Positions 41,310-49,226 of a DNA stretch of 64,000 nt are shown in pieces. The translations under genes were made by a program, and so were the position numbers. The notes below the pieces were generated by a model, which saw only the letters and a list, made by a program, of their open reading frames with translations, did no database searches and was not told the origin of the DNA. Numbering within the stretch: the stretch's first letter is position 1; every line of letters starts with the position of its first letter. The stretch comes from JABDJZ01 sp047619685 (GTDB lineage: Bacteria; Bacteroidota; Rhodothermia; Rhodothermales; UBA10348), in NCBI GenBank assembly GCA_047619685.1, contig JBLHLC010000019.1:1-64000 (forward strand), given 5' to 3'.

Positions 41310-42584
41310 GTGCTTTATCCAGTTCTTATTGTCATCGCGCTGGCTCTGAGCGCGTTCTTCTCGGGCTCCGAGATAGCCTTTGTCACGGCCAACCGGCTCC
41401 GGGTTGAGGTCGTCGCGCGCCGCGGAGGGATTAGCGGGCCAATTGTGCAGCGGTTCCTCAAGGATCCGTCGACGCTCCTGACCACAACGCTGGTCGGTAA
41501 CAACCTCTCGCTGGTCGTGTATTCCACGTTGCTGGCGGTCTTCCTGGATCCACCGCTCTCCTCTTTCTACGCGGGTGTGCTTGGGTTGTCTTCTCAGCCC
41601 GCGGATATACTGATTCTGTTGACACAGACCGTTGTGGGATCCGTAGTGGTACTTGTGTTCGGAGAGATCATTCCAAAATCGTTGATGCGCCAGGTGGCAA
41701 GTCAAGCCGTGTTTTGGCTGGCCGTTCCGCTCAGGATCACCTACGTGATTCTGCTTCCCTTGATCAAGGTGGCGGGGCTTGCGGCCACCATCATTGTTCG
41801 TCTTGCCAAAGGAGACAAGGAGTCGCTTTCCCAATTCATTCGAAGGGACTTCGAGATGATGATCAAGGAGAGCAAGCTGAGCGGAGACCTGGATCTGGAC
41901 GAGGACGAGAGTACGTTGCTGTCCAACGTCTTCGCCATGGGTACAATCCGGGTAAGGGAGTCCATGGTAGCACGCACGGAAATTGCGTCGGTCGAGGAGA
42001 ACACCTCACTGGAGGTCCTGCTGGCCGAGTTCATCAAGACCGGTCATTCCAAGCTGCCAGTGTATCGGGAGAACATCGACAACATCGTCGGGGTAGCCTT
42101 TGCTTACGACATGTTCGATGAGCCTGGCTCTCTTGCGGACATGATGCGAGAAGCCTCGTTTATTCCCGAAACGAAGCTGTCGATGACCCAGCTCCGGGAC
42201 TTTCTGGAGGCCAAGACCTCCATTGCTATCGTGATCGACGAGTACGGAGGCACGGCCGGACTGGTAACGGCAGAAGATCTCCTGGAGGAGTTGTTCGGCG
42301 ATATCCAGGACGAATTCGATATCGAATCGAACATCATCCGCAAAGTCGACGACCGAACCCTGATCGTCTCAGCCCGGCTGGAGCTGCAGGAGTTGAGCGA
42401 AAAGGCCGGCTGGGTCTTACCGGAAGGGGACTACGAAACGGTTGCGGGTTACCTGCTCGACAGACTGGGTCGCATCCCCGCGCAGCATGACGAGGTTGAA
42501 CACGACGGCTACAGGTTCACCATCATGGAGTCCACAGCCAATCGGCTGGAACTGCTTCGCGTTCGGAAGATGGAGGACGAGTAA
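41310..42584 (+). CDS. CNNM/CorC-type membrane protein with CBS pair
   Basis: This is a 424-residue protein from GTG 41310. The N-terminal CNNM transmembrane domain has about four helices (LYPVLIVIALALSAFFSGSE, IAFVTANRLRVE), followed by a CBS tandem with MGTIRVRESMVART and ...FIPETKLSMTQLRDFLEAKT..., then the DEYGGTAGLVTAEDLLEELF block and the CorC_HlyC C-terminal domain. These proteins are linked to Mg2+ or other cation transport. It is the last gene of the pspA operon and is convergent with the gene at 42597. Confidence 0.93.
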   Translation: MLYPVLIVIALALSAFFSGSEIAFVTANRLRVEVVARRGGISGPIVQRFLKDPSTLLTTTLVGNNLSLVVYSTLLAVFLDPPLSSFYAGVLGLSSQPADILILLTQTVVGSVVVLVFGEIIPKSLMRQVASQAVFWLAVPLRITYVILLPLIKVAGLAATIIVRLAKGDKESLSQFIRRDFEMMIKESKLSGDLDLDEDESTLLSNVFAMGTIRVRESMVARTEIASVEENTSLEVLLAEFIKTGHSKLPVYRENIDNIVGVAFAYDMFDEPGSLADMMREASFIPETKLSMTQLRDFLEAKTSIAIVIDEYGGTAGLVTAEDLLEELFGDIQDEFDIESNIIRKVDDRTLIVSARLELQELSEKAGWVLPEGDYETVAGYLLDRLGRIPAQHDEVEHDGYRFTIMESTANRLELLRVRKMEDE

Positions 42585-42596
42585 CGAGACTGGCGC

Positions 42597-43121
42597 CTAT
42601 TGGGCGGCGAAAGTCCGTACTAGCTTGAGGTGTGTGTCTACGACCTCAACCAGCCCAAGTTTTTCGAGGCGCCGCACAGGCGATTCCGGAAGTCCCGGCG
42701 GCGAGACCCGGCCCATCCAGAGCTCCATTTTGTCCTTCAGCGCCAGAGGTCCGGGAAGTTTGCCAGAGGGGAAGTGGGCTTCGTAGAAGGACAATTTGCG
42801 TCCAATCCGCTCAAACGTTCCCGTCTCAGTCTCCATGACGGCTTCAGCGTCGCCCATGAGCATCTGCGCACCCACCACATAATCGCGGTAGGACAGCGTC
42901 AGCCTGCCAATGGCGGCAGCCACGGACGGATCGTCACGCAGGGACCGGGCGGTGACCACGCTCACAAGCGCCATACACTCTTCCGCGACAAGTTCTGGAT
43001 CTGAACCCGTCATGGAATCGACCAGTGTGGAGGCCAGGTGCTGGGCCGTAGTGAGCGCGCCCAGCGTTGCAAACGCAGTCAGGGCAGCTAGCCTGCCGGG
43101 GCGCTCTTCTACCTGAGTCAC
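42597..43121 (-). CDS. hypothetical 174-residue protein ending the floA operon
   Basis: The GTG at 43119-43121 overlaps the TGA stop of the upstream small gene as GTGA, giving 174 residues; an earlier start (43166) would overlap that gene entirely. The N-terminal region LAALTAFATLGALTTAQHLA is moderately hydrophobic and helix-prone, followed by SLRDDPSVAAAIGRLTLSYR and a C-terminal part with a wHTH-like look (VRRLEKLGLVEVVDTHLKLV). I do not recognise a family. It is the last gene of the moaA-moaC-floA-dodecin operon. Confidence 0.6.
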   Translation of the reverse strand: MTQVEERPGRLAALTAFATLGALTTAQHLASTLVDSMTGSDPELVAEECMALVSVVTARSLRDDPSVAAAIGRLTLSYRDYVVGAQMLMGDAEAVMETETGTFERIGRKLSFYEAHFPSGKLPGPLALKDKMELWMGRVSPPGLPESPVRRLEKLGLVEVVDTHLKLVRTFAAQ

Positions 43122-43339
43122 GCGTCCAGGCGCTCTATATCCCGCACCGTAACGGGACGCCCCCACATGTGCATGGTAAACACCGTAGCCGACTCCGCCG
43201 AAAAGCTGATTTTCGTGCCGTCCTTCTTGAACGCGTCTGGCAGGTCGACCGGATAGAGATCCTCACCATCGTCGGTCACGATCCCAAAGAAGCCCCCTTC
43301 CAGATTCACCCGGCAAACGGTTCCGGTTGATTTTGGCAT
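43118..43339 (-). CDS. small protein (73 aa), unknown, dodecin-adjacent
   Basis: This is a 73-residue protein: MPKSTGTVCRVNLEGGFFGI, then VTDDGEDLYPVDLPDAFKKD. The alternating strands suggest a small beta-barrel (OB/S1-like, GFFGIVTDDGEDLYPVDLP resembling cold-shock-type 'GFGFI' ends). No signal or membrane segment. Its ATG follows the dodecin stop with no gap and its stop overlaps the next gene, so it is firmly in the operon. Function is unknown. Confidence 0.7.
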   Translation of the reverse strand: MPKSTGTVCRVNLEGGFFGIVTDDGEDLYPVDLPDAFKKDGTKISFSAESATVFTMHMWGRPVTVRDIERLDA

Positions 43340-43537
43340 TCAGGTGATGACAAACGTGACCTTCGCGTTCACGCGATAGCCGGTGATCTTCCCGTCTCTA
43401 ACGCGCGCCTGGATGCCCTTGGCATACACGCTCCGAATTCCACGTACCGACTTTCCAGCCTCTTCAACCGCATTCTCAAGAGCGTTCTCGAGGGTGTCGC
43501 CTTCAGCAATGACTTCGATGACTTTGGCAATAGACAT
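43340..43537 (-). CDS. dodecin-family flavin-binding protein
   Basis: This is a 65-residue dodecin from ATG 43537 (MSIAKVIEVIAEGDTLENAL); upstream codons belong to the floA end. The compact beta-alpha-beta-beta fold is clear: KVIEVIAEGDT, ENAVEEAGKSVRGIRSVYAK and GKITGYRVNAKVTFVIT. Dodecins form dodecameric shells that store flavins or CoA. Here IRSVYAK has a Tyr where flavin-binding archaeal dodecins use Trp, which is common in bacterial members. It lies 4 bp after floA. Confidence 0.92.
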   Translation of the reverse strand: MSIAKVIEVIAEGDTLENALENAVEEAGKSVRGIRSVYAKGIQARVRDGKITGYRVNAKVTFVIT

Positions 43538-43541
43538 GGTC

Positions 43542-44534
43542 TTAGGACTCTGTTCCAGGCTTGGTCTCGGCGCCCCCAATGGAGGAACGCATGGAGGTAT
43601 CTGCCTGAAGGTTCTTTAGGTTGTAATAATCCATGACGCCCAGATTACCCGAGCGAAAGGCCTCCGATATGGCCTTGGGAATCTCCGCCTCGGCCAGGAC
43701 GACCTTGGCGCGCGCTTCCTGGACAGAAGCAATCATCTCCTGCTCGCGAGCCACGGCGGCGGCTCGCCGCTCTTCCGCTTTGGCGCGCGCAATCTTGAGG
43801 TCCGCGTCTGCCTGATCCATCTGGAGCTTGGCTCCGATGTTCTCGCCTACATCAACATCGGCGATATCAATTGACAAGATCTCGAAGGCCGTCCCGGAAT
43901 CCAGTCCCTTGGCCAGAACCACCTTGGAGATGGAGTCCGGGTTTTCCAACACTTCCTTGTGGGTGGCTGAGGAGCCAATCGTAGAGACGATTCCTTCCCC
44001 CACACGGGCGATGATGGTCTCTTCGCCGGCTCCACCAACCAGGCGCTCTATGTTGGCGCGAACCGTGACGCGGGCAATGGCGCGCACCTGAATGCCGTCT
44101 TTCGCCACAGCGGAAACGGCCGGCGTCTCAATCACCTTTGGATTGACAGAAACCTGAACGGCTTCGAAAACATTGCGCCCGGCCAGATCAATCGCAGTAG
44201 CGCGCTCGAACGTCAGGTCAATGTTCGCCTTGTCGGCTGAAATCAGTGCATTGATGACCATCTGGACGTTGCCACCAGCCAGATAGTGCGCTTCCAACTG
44301 TGGGGCTTCAAGGAAAATACCCGCCTTGTGTGCAGTAATCAGGGGGCGGACAATGAGTGTTGGGGGGACTTTGCGAAGACGCATCCCTACCAGGTCCCGC
44401 ATCAGTTTGATTTTGACGCCGGAGAAATACGCCGTGATGTACAGGCCCACCGGGACGAAGTACAGAAAGATCATCGCGAAGACCAGGATCAAGGCGATGA
44501 GCAGGAATGGGCCCGCTTCCACTAGAGTTTCCAT
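43542..44534 (-). CDS. floA: flotillin-like membrane protein FloA
   Basis: This is a 330-residue protein. The membrane-anchoring hairpin is at residues ~8-40 (FLLIALILVFAMIFLYFVPV), followed by FSGVKIKLMRDLVGMRLRKV and PPTLIVRPLITAHKAGIFLE, the YqfA/FloA-specific block. The central SPFH/PHB-like domain ends in a coiled coil of E/A repeats (ADADLKIARAKAEERRAAAV) and GNLGVMDYYNLKNLQADTSM is the family tail. FloA scaffolds membrane microdomains. It starts 2 bp after the moaC stop. Confidence 0.94.
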   Translation of the reverse strand: METLVEAGPFLLIALILVFAMIFLYFVPVGLYITAYFSGVKIKLMRDLVGMRLRKVPPTLIVRPLITAHKAGIFLEAPQLEAHYLAGGNVQMVINALISADKANIDLTFERATAIDLAGRNVFEAVQVSVNPKVIETPAVSAVAKDGIQVRAIARVTVRANIERLVGGAGEETIIARVGEGIVSTIGSSATHKEVLENPDSISKVVLAKGLDSGTAFEILSIDIADVDVGENIGAKLQMDQADADLKIARAKAEERRAAAVAREQEMIASVQEARAKVVLAEAEIPKAISEAFRSGNLGVMDYYNLKNLQADTSMRSSIGGAETKPGTES

Positions 44535-44536
44535 GG

Positions 44537-45037
44537 CTATAGACTGTCCTTGCGGTAATTACCGCTTTGGCCACCTGTTTTGGTGATGAGGTGGATGTCG
44601 TGAATGCGCATGCCTTTTGAGACAGACTTGCACATATCGTAGATCGTGAGTGCGGCCACGGAGACAGCCGTGAGGGCCTCCATTTCGACGCCCGTGGAGC
44701 CTGTCGTTTTGGCAAACGCACGAACCTCCACAGACTGGGTGTTTTCTTCCAGGGTCAGTTCCACATCGATCCCGCCCAGCATTACATCATGGCAAAGCGG
44801 GATGAGCCGGCTGGTTTGCTTGGCCCCCATGATCCCGGCAAGCTGAGCCGTGGACAGTACGTCGCCCTTTCGGATGCGCTGCTCCTTGACCAGGACGAAA
44901 GCCTCCTCGCCCAGGAGTACGCGGCCTGTGGCAACCGCCGTGCGGACCGTGTTCGACTTTGCCGATACATCAACCATGTGGACCCCCCCGCGAGGGTCCA
45001 GGTGCGTCAGAGCGGAAACGTCAGGATCTTCCATCAT
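44537..45037 (-). CDS. moaC: cyclic pyranopterin monophosphate synthase MoaC
   Basis: This is a 166-residue protein from ATG 45037 (MMEDPDVSALTHLDPRGGVH). A TTG at 45130 would add 31 residues overlapping moaA and is less likely. MoaC converts the MoaA product to cPMP. Conserved parts include MVDVSAKSNTVRTAVATGRV, LIPLCHDVMLGGIDVELTLE and STGVEMEALTAVSVAALTIY. The C-terminal block ends KSVSKGMRIHDIHLITKTGG with the lysines and Asp/His of the active site. It is coupled with moaA (upstream) and floA (downstream). Confidence 0.94.
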   Translation of the reverse strand: MMEDPDVSALTHLDPRGGVHMVDVSAKSNTVRTAVATGRVLLGEEAFVLVKEQRIRKGDVLSTAQLAGIMGAKQTSRLIPLCHDVMLGGIDVELTLEENTQSVEVRAFAKTTGSTGVEMEALTAVSVAALTIYDMCKSVSKGMRIHDIHLITKTGGQSGNYRKDSL

Positions 45038-45119
45038 GAGTTTGGATTCGCGAAGTGGGCTCGGTATGGGCACCTGTCGAAGATAGCCGGACTCTTTGGG
45101 TACGGCAAGCAGATTTGGG

Positions 45120-46133
45120 TCATCCGCCAATAAGGATCATCGGCCGGTTGGGCTGCTGCGAGATCGCAAGCATCCCATCGTGGGCGGCCTTCTTGGCCAT
45201 AACTACGGGCCGGATCAGGCGGTCCAGGTCTGCATCATCCGCGCCGCCCCGGATGGCGTCGCGAAGACTCAGGCCGTCTTGACCGAACAGGCACGTGCGC
45301 AGGCTTCCGTCCGCATTCAGACGAATGCGGTTGCACCCGCTGCAGAACTTGGCGGTCATCGAGGAGATAAATCCTACGGTGCCGACGGCGCCGGGAATCT
45401 GGTAGTCTGTGCTGACGGCGTTGGCGTGGGCTTGCGTAGCGGCCAGGGCCGGCCATTCCGCCCGGACGGTATCCAGCATTTCCTGGAAGGGCACCATCTC
45501 TCCGCTGTCCCACCCGTTGCCCGCAAAGGGCATGTACTCAATGAACCGGATCGACAACGGCCGGTCAATCGAGAGACGCGCAAAGTCCAGTATCTCGTCC
45601 TCATTCTGACCGCGGAGCACCACGCAGTTCACCTTGGTGCTCGCAAAGCCTTGAGCCAGCGAAGCGTCTATGGCGCTGAGGACTATCTGCAGGCCTTTAC
45701 GACGGGTGATGGCCTTGAAGCGATCCTCCCGAAGTGTGTCGAGAGAGATGTTGATGTGTGTCAGGCCTGCCGACTTGAGGGCCGGTAGGCGTTCTTCCAG
45801 CAGCAACCCGTTGGTCGTGATGGCAAGGGCCTCCAGCCCGCCAATGGCCCCCAAAGACTCGATCAGGGCAACAACGTCCTTCCTGACCAGGGGCTCGCCG
45901 CCGGTGAGCCGGATCTTTCGCACGCCGCGACTGACGAAAAACCGCGCGAGACGCTCGATCTCCTCAAACGTGAGCATTTCGTCTCTGGGCTTCAGAGGCA
46001 CGCCGTCTGCCGGCATACAATACACGCACCGCAAGTTGCAGCGCTCCGTCAACGAAATGCGGAGATAGTCGTGGAACCGGCCGAATGAATCGGTCAGGGT
46101 CTCTGGTCTGTATGCAGCGGAGTCGGGTTTCAT
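45120..46133 (-). CDS. moaA: GTP 3',8-cyclase MoaA
   Basis: This is a 337-residue radical-SAM enzyme. The N-terminal cluster motif is TERCNLRCVYCMP; the C-terminal second cluster sits in KFCSGCNRIRLNADGSLRTC with the typical C-x2-C-x13-C spacing. It rearranges GTP in the first step of molybdopterin synthesis with MoaC. The protein ends in MILIGG, the C-terminal Gly-Gly needed for activity. It overlaps the upstream amidohydrolase gene by 4 bp. Confidence 0.96.
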   Translation of the reverse strand: MKPDSAAYRPETLTDSFGRFHDYLRISLTERCNLRCVYCMPADGVPLKPRDEMLTFEEIERLARFFVSRGVRKIRLTGGEPLVRKDVVALIESLGAIGGLEALAITTNGLLLEERLPALKSAGLTHINISLDTLREDRFKAITRRKGLQIVLSAIDASLAQGFASTKVNCVVLRGQNEDEILDFARLSIDRPLSIRFIEYMPFAGNGWDSGEMVPFQEMLDTVRAEWPALAATQAHANAVSTDYQIPGAVGTVGFISSMTAKFCSGCNRIRLNADGSLRTCLFGQDGLSLRDAIRGGADDADLDRLIRPVVMAKKAAHDGMLAISQQPNRPMILIGG

Positions 46134-47845
46134 TTGGCGTAGACCTGCTGGCCTTCTACCCAGGTTTCCAATACCCGCACATCAAGGATATCAGGCCCCG
46201 GAACGGTCATGATGTCTCCCGAAAGAACCACGAAATCTGCCCATTTGCCAGGGGAGAGAGATCCGATCGATTCTTCCTGGAAGCCCGCGTACGCCGCGTC
46301 CATGGTGAACCCACGCAGTGTTTCTTCCCGGGTCAACCGTTCCTCTGCGTGCCATCCTCCCTCAGGCCAGCTGGCCGCGTCTTGTCTGGTTACTCCCGCG
46401 TAGAAGCCCAGAAGCGGATCCACCTGCTCCACCGGGAAATCTGAACCCAGAGCCAACCTTCCGCCGCTGTTCAGGAAGCTTCTCCAGGCGTATGCGCCAC
46501 GAATCCGGCCGGGCCCGATCCTGTCTTCGGCCCAGTACATGTCGCTGGTCGCATGGGTCGGTTGCATCGAAGCGATGATCCCCAAGCTGGCGTGGCGCTC
46601 GATGTCCTCCACGGCCACCACCTGCGCGTGTTCATTGCGGTGACGCTGGTCAGGCCGAATCCCCGCTGCCTCGTAGGTATCCAGCAAAAGACGATTGCCG
46701 GCATCGCCGATCGCATGGCTGTTGACCTGATAGCCACACGCGAGAGCCTCCGCCACCAGGGTCCGATAGTCCTCTGGAGACGTTCGAAGAAGCCCCCGAT
46801 TGCCCGGGTCATCCGTGTAGTCTTCCAGAAGTGCGGCGCCCCGGCTTCCCAGAGCCCCATCGAGGTACAATTTGACCGACCTGACTGTCAGGCGATCTCC
46901 GTAGTCGATGAGGTGATTGTTGCAATACGCGTCAAACGAGAGCCCGGGCTCGGTCATGGCATAAAGCCGCGCGGTGAACTTGCCGTCGTCTATGAACCGC
47001 TTGACGCGTTCCAGGAAGGCCATGTCAGCGCCGGCCTCGTGCACCGCGGTTATGCCAAACCTGGCCATCTCTTCCAGCGCAGTTTCCAGTCCTCGTTCCA
47101 GATCTTCTTCGGAGAACGGCGGGACGTGAACGCCGACCAGAAATTCCGCGTTGTCGATGAACAGTCCCGTCGGGGTGCCGGATGCATCGCGGGTAATGAC
47201 ACCGCCCGGGGGATCGGGCGCCACTGCTATGGCGTCTTCGCCGGCTATCCGGAGAGCGGCAGAGTTTGCCCACATTGCGTGGCCGTCAATCCGCTCGAGC
47301 CAGACGGGTCTGTCGGGGAATGCGGCATCAAGGTCTGTGCGGGTGGGAAAGTCCGTGTCGGCCCAATCGTTTTGGTCCCAGCCTCGCCCCAGAATCCAGG
47401 CATCCTCCGAAAGGCCCGCCGCGAACGACCGCAGTCGGGAGATGATTTCCTTCACGCTCTGTGTGCCGGTGAGATCTGCCGACAGTCGCATGGTGGCCAG
47501 GTTGCGCACGTGGGCATGCGCATCAATCAGGCCCGGAATCACCGCGGCGCCGGCCAGGTCAATTCTGCGGGCGCCGGGAGCCAGGCCGGCCAGTTCCTCT
47601 CCGTTGCCGACGGCGGCGACCCGGCCATCCTGAACCAGCAAGGCCTCGACGTTTGGCTGCCCCTGGTCCATAGTGTAAATGTTTCCATTCACCAGCAGCA
47701 ATGCGGTGGACTCCTCCTGGGCGGATTGGCAGCCAGGAAGGACAATTAGCGCGGACAGCAAGACCGCAAAACGAACCGCTCTTGCGGCGCCGAAACGCAG
47801 CTTCGGGGCACTTCGGGCATCTCTGCTCATGGGAGCCGTAGACAA
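46130..47845 (-). CDS. YtcJ-like amidohydrolase lipoprotein
   Basis: This is a 571-residue product; ATG 47830 five codons later is also possible. It has a long signal with lipobox VLPGC-QSAQE (LSALIVLPGC). The metal-dependent hydrolase domain shows LLVNGNIYTMDQGQPNVEAL, PGLIDAHAHVRNLATMR (H-x-H), ILGRGWDQNDWAD, the Lys/His region and HRNEHAQVVAVEDIERHASL, plus RLALGSDFPVEQVDPLLGFY (Asp). It matches the YtcJ amidohydrolase family. The substrate (amide, imide or cyclic) is unknown. It is the first gene of the moaA-floA operon. Confidence 0.9.
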   Translation of the reverse strand: MSTAPMSRDARSAPKLRFGAARAVRFAVLLSALIVLPGCQSAQEESTALLLVNGNIYTMDQGQPNVEALLVQDGRVAAVGNGEELAGLAPGARRIDLAGAAVIPGLIDAHAHVRNLATMRLSADLTGTQSVKEIISRLRSFAAGLSEDAWILGRGWDQNDWADTDFPTRTDLDAAFPDRPVWLERIDGHAMWANSAALRIAGEDAIAVAPDPPGGVITRDASGTPTGLFIDNAEFLVGVHVPPFSEEDLERGLETALEEMARFGITAVHEAGADMAFLERVKRFIDDGKFTARLYAMTEPGLSFDAYCNNHLIDYGDRLTVRSVKLYLDGALGSRGAALLEDYTDDPGNRGLLRTSPEDYRTLVAEALACGYQVNSHAIGDAGNRLLLDTYEAAGIRPDQRHRNEHAQVVAVEDIERHASLGIIASMQPTHATSDMYWAEDRIGPGRIRGAYAWRSFLNSGGRLALGSDFPVEQVDPLLGFYAGVTRQDAASWPEGGWHAEERLTREETLRGFTMDAAYAGFQEESIGSLSPGKWADFVVLSGDIMTVPGPDILDVRVLETWVEGQQVYAK

Positions 47846-47859
47846 TGTGGGTGGGGTCT

Positions 47860-48022
47860 AGAAGGCTGTTGAATAAGTGGCGCACACCATTCTACGGCGG
47901 CGGAACGCCATCTGCTGCGTTATCCCTCCTCGCAATGGCGGTGCCATTACTCGTCGGGACGCCTTACATCTGACATTCCGGCGCTCGTAGCCTGGCATAC
48001 TCCACTTATTCAACAGCCTTCT
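47860..48022. mobile_element. MITE-like element with 21-bp terminal inverted repeats
   Basis: AGAAGGCTGTTGAATAAGTGG (47860-47880) and its exact complement (48002-48022) bound 163 bp that holds no gene. The interior is GC-rich and imperfectly self-complementary, with GTGGTTGAATAAGT-like ends resembling the GGCTGTTGAATAAGT terminal repeats that recur in bacterial non-autonomous elements. No target-site duplication is obvious. It sits in the gap between the convergent/tandem amidohydrolase and dtd ends. I call it a MITE from the terminal symmetry only. Confidence 0.6.
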
Positions 48023-48063
48023 TGGCTACCACGGCCGAAGGCTTTCGTTTCGAGTGCCAGCCA

Positions 48064-48516
48064 TCAGTCTGTACCCAGTTTCTCCACCCACAGCGTGACC
48101 GGTCCGTCGTTCACGAGGCTTACGTCCATCATCGCCCCGAAAACGCCTGTCGGGACCGGTCTGCCCGTCAGCACTTCCATGCGACGAACGAACGCTTCAT
48201 AGAGCGGCTCGGCCAGACTGGGATGGGCGGAGTCCACAAACGAAGGCCGGTTGCCTTTCGCCGTGTTTCCGTACAGGGTGAATTGGGACACGACCAGAAC
48301 CTCCCCGCCCACATCCGTGATCGAGCGATTCATGAGGCCCTCCTCGTCGGGGAAGATTCGAAGGTTCGCGCACTTGCGCGCCAGCCATTCCAGTTCTTTC
48401 TCCGTGTCAGACTTGTGAACCCCCAACAGAATCAGAAGGCCTGCATCAATGCGCCCCACTTCAATACCATCGACCGCGACGGACGCACGTTTTACGCGCT
48501 GAACGAGAGCTACCAT
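48064..48516 (-). CDS. dtd: D-aminoacyl-tRNA deacylase
   Basis: This is a 150-residue enzyme from ATG 48516 (MVALVQRVKRASVAVDGIEV), the standard DTD length; the frame is open 170 codons upstream but that belongs to rdgB read in another frame. It removes D-amino acids mischarged on tRNA. The active-site motifs are VVSQFTLYGNTAKGNRPSF (S-Q-F-T-L) and NDGPVTLWVEK (G-P-V-T, the cross-subunit Gly-cisPro). It lies 34 bp after the rdgB stop on the same strand. Confidence 0.95.
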   Translation of the reverse strand: MVALVQRVKRASVAVDGIEVGRIDAGLLILLGVHKSDTEKELEWLARKCANLRIFPDEEGLMNRSITDVGGEVLVVSQFTLYGNTAKGNRPSFVDSAHPSLAEPLYEAFVRRMEVLTGRPVPTGVFGAMMDVSLVNDGPVTLWVEKLGTD

Positions 48517-48550
48517 GACGGGCGGGAATCTATCTGTGACGAGGCCGGAG

Positions 48551-49165
48551 TCACCAGGTTTTGAGGTCATCCAGAAAGGCCTGCATGGCGCGCCCGCGGT
48601 GGCTGATCGTGTTCTTCCGGGCGGAGGACAATTCGGCGAAGGTGCCCGACTCTCCGTCCGGCTTGAACAGCGGATCGTACCCGAAGCCGCCCTCGCCGCG
48701 CGCACTATCCAGAATGCTGCCGCGACAGACACCCTCGTATGTCCGCGTGGATGTGCCGTCCACATAGACAATCGCGGTTCGAAATTGCGCCGAACGATCC
48801 GACTGGCCAGACAGCTCGCGCAGCAGCTTGGCCATGTTGCGTGCGGCGTCTCCGTCCGGTCCCGCGTATCGGGCCGAGAGAACTCCGGGCCGGCCGCCCA
48901 GGGAAAAGACCTCCAGTCCGGTGTCGTCGCCCAGTGAGGGGATGCCAGAAAGCTCGAAGAGCGCACGCGCCTTCTTTTCTGCATTCCCCTGAAGGGTCGT
49001 GGCGTCCTCGACAACGGCCGGGGCATTCACGCTCGCTGACGACAGCAGCATTCCGACATGCCCTTCCAGAAGCTCCCGGAATTCGGTCAGCTTTCCGGGA
49101 TTGGATGTGGCAACAAGGAGTGTGGGGAGTTTTGACACGCGCCGCGAGTAGTCTTGAGTGGACAC
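48551..49165 (-). CDS. rdgB: XTP/dITP pyrophosphatase (RdgB/HAM1)
   Basis: This is a 204-residue house-cleaning enzyme that hydrolyses XTP, ITP and dITP to the monophosphates. The start is MSTQDYSRRVSKLPTLLVAT, then SNPGKLTEFRELL (substrate Ser/Asn/Lys), PSLGDDTGLEVFSLGGRPGV and LSARYAG, and GGFGYDPLFKPDGESGTFAE. All catalytic Asp and Lys residues are present. It is divergent from the sulfatase gene (61 bp). Confidence 0.95.
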   Translation of the reverse strand: MSTQDYSRRVSKLPTLLVATSNPGKLTEFRELLEGHVGMLLSSASVNAPAVVEDATTLQGNAEKKARALFELSGIPSLGDDTGLEVFSLGGRPGVLSARYAGPDGDAARNMAKLLRELSGQSDRSAQFRTAIVYVDGTSTRTYEGVCRGSILDSARGEGGFGYDPLFKPDGESGTFAELSSARKNTISHRGRAMQAFLDDLKTW

Positions 49166-49226
49166 AAAAGTAAGGGAGGGGCGGGTGGGGGACTCGTAGA
49201 TTAGGGCTCGCCTTCCTACCCTCGAT

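Noticed and set aside
45038..45130. TTG start for MoaC adding 31 residues
   Set aside because: The family begins near the ATG 45037 position, and the extension overlaps moaA.
48517..49026. Long N-terminal extension of the dtd frame
   Set aside because: The extra 170 codons are an out-of-frame shadow of rdgB; the standard DTD start is at 48516.
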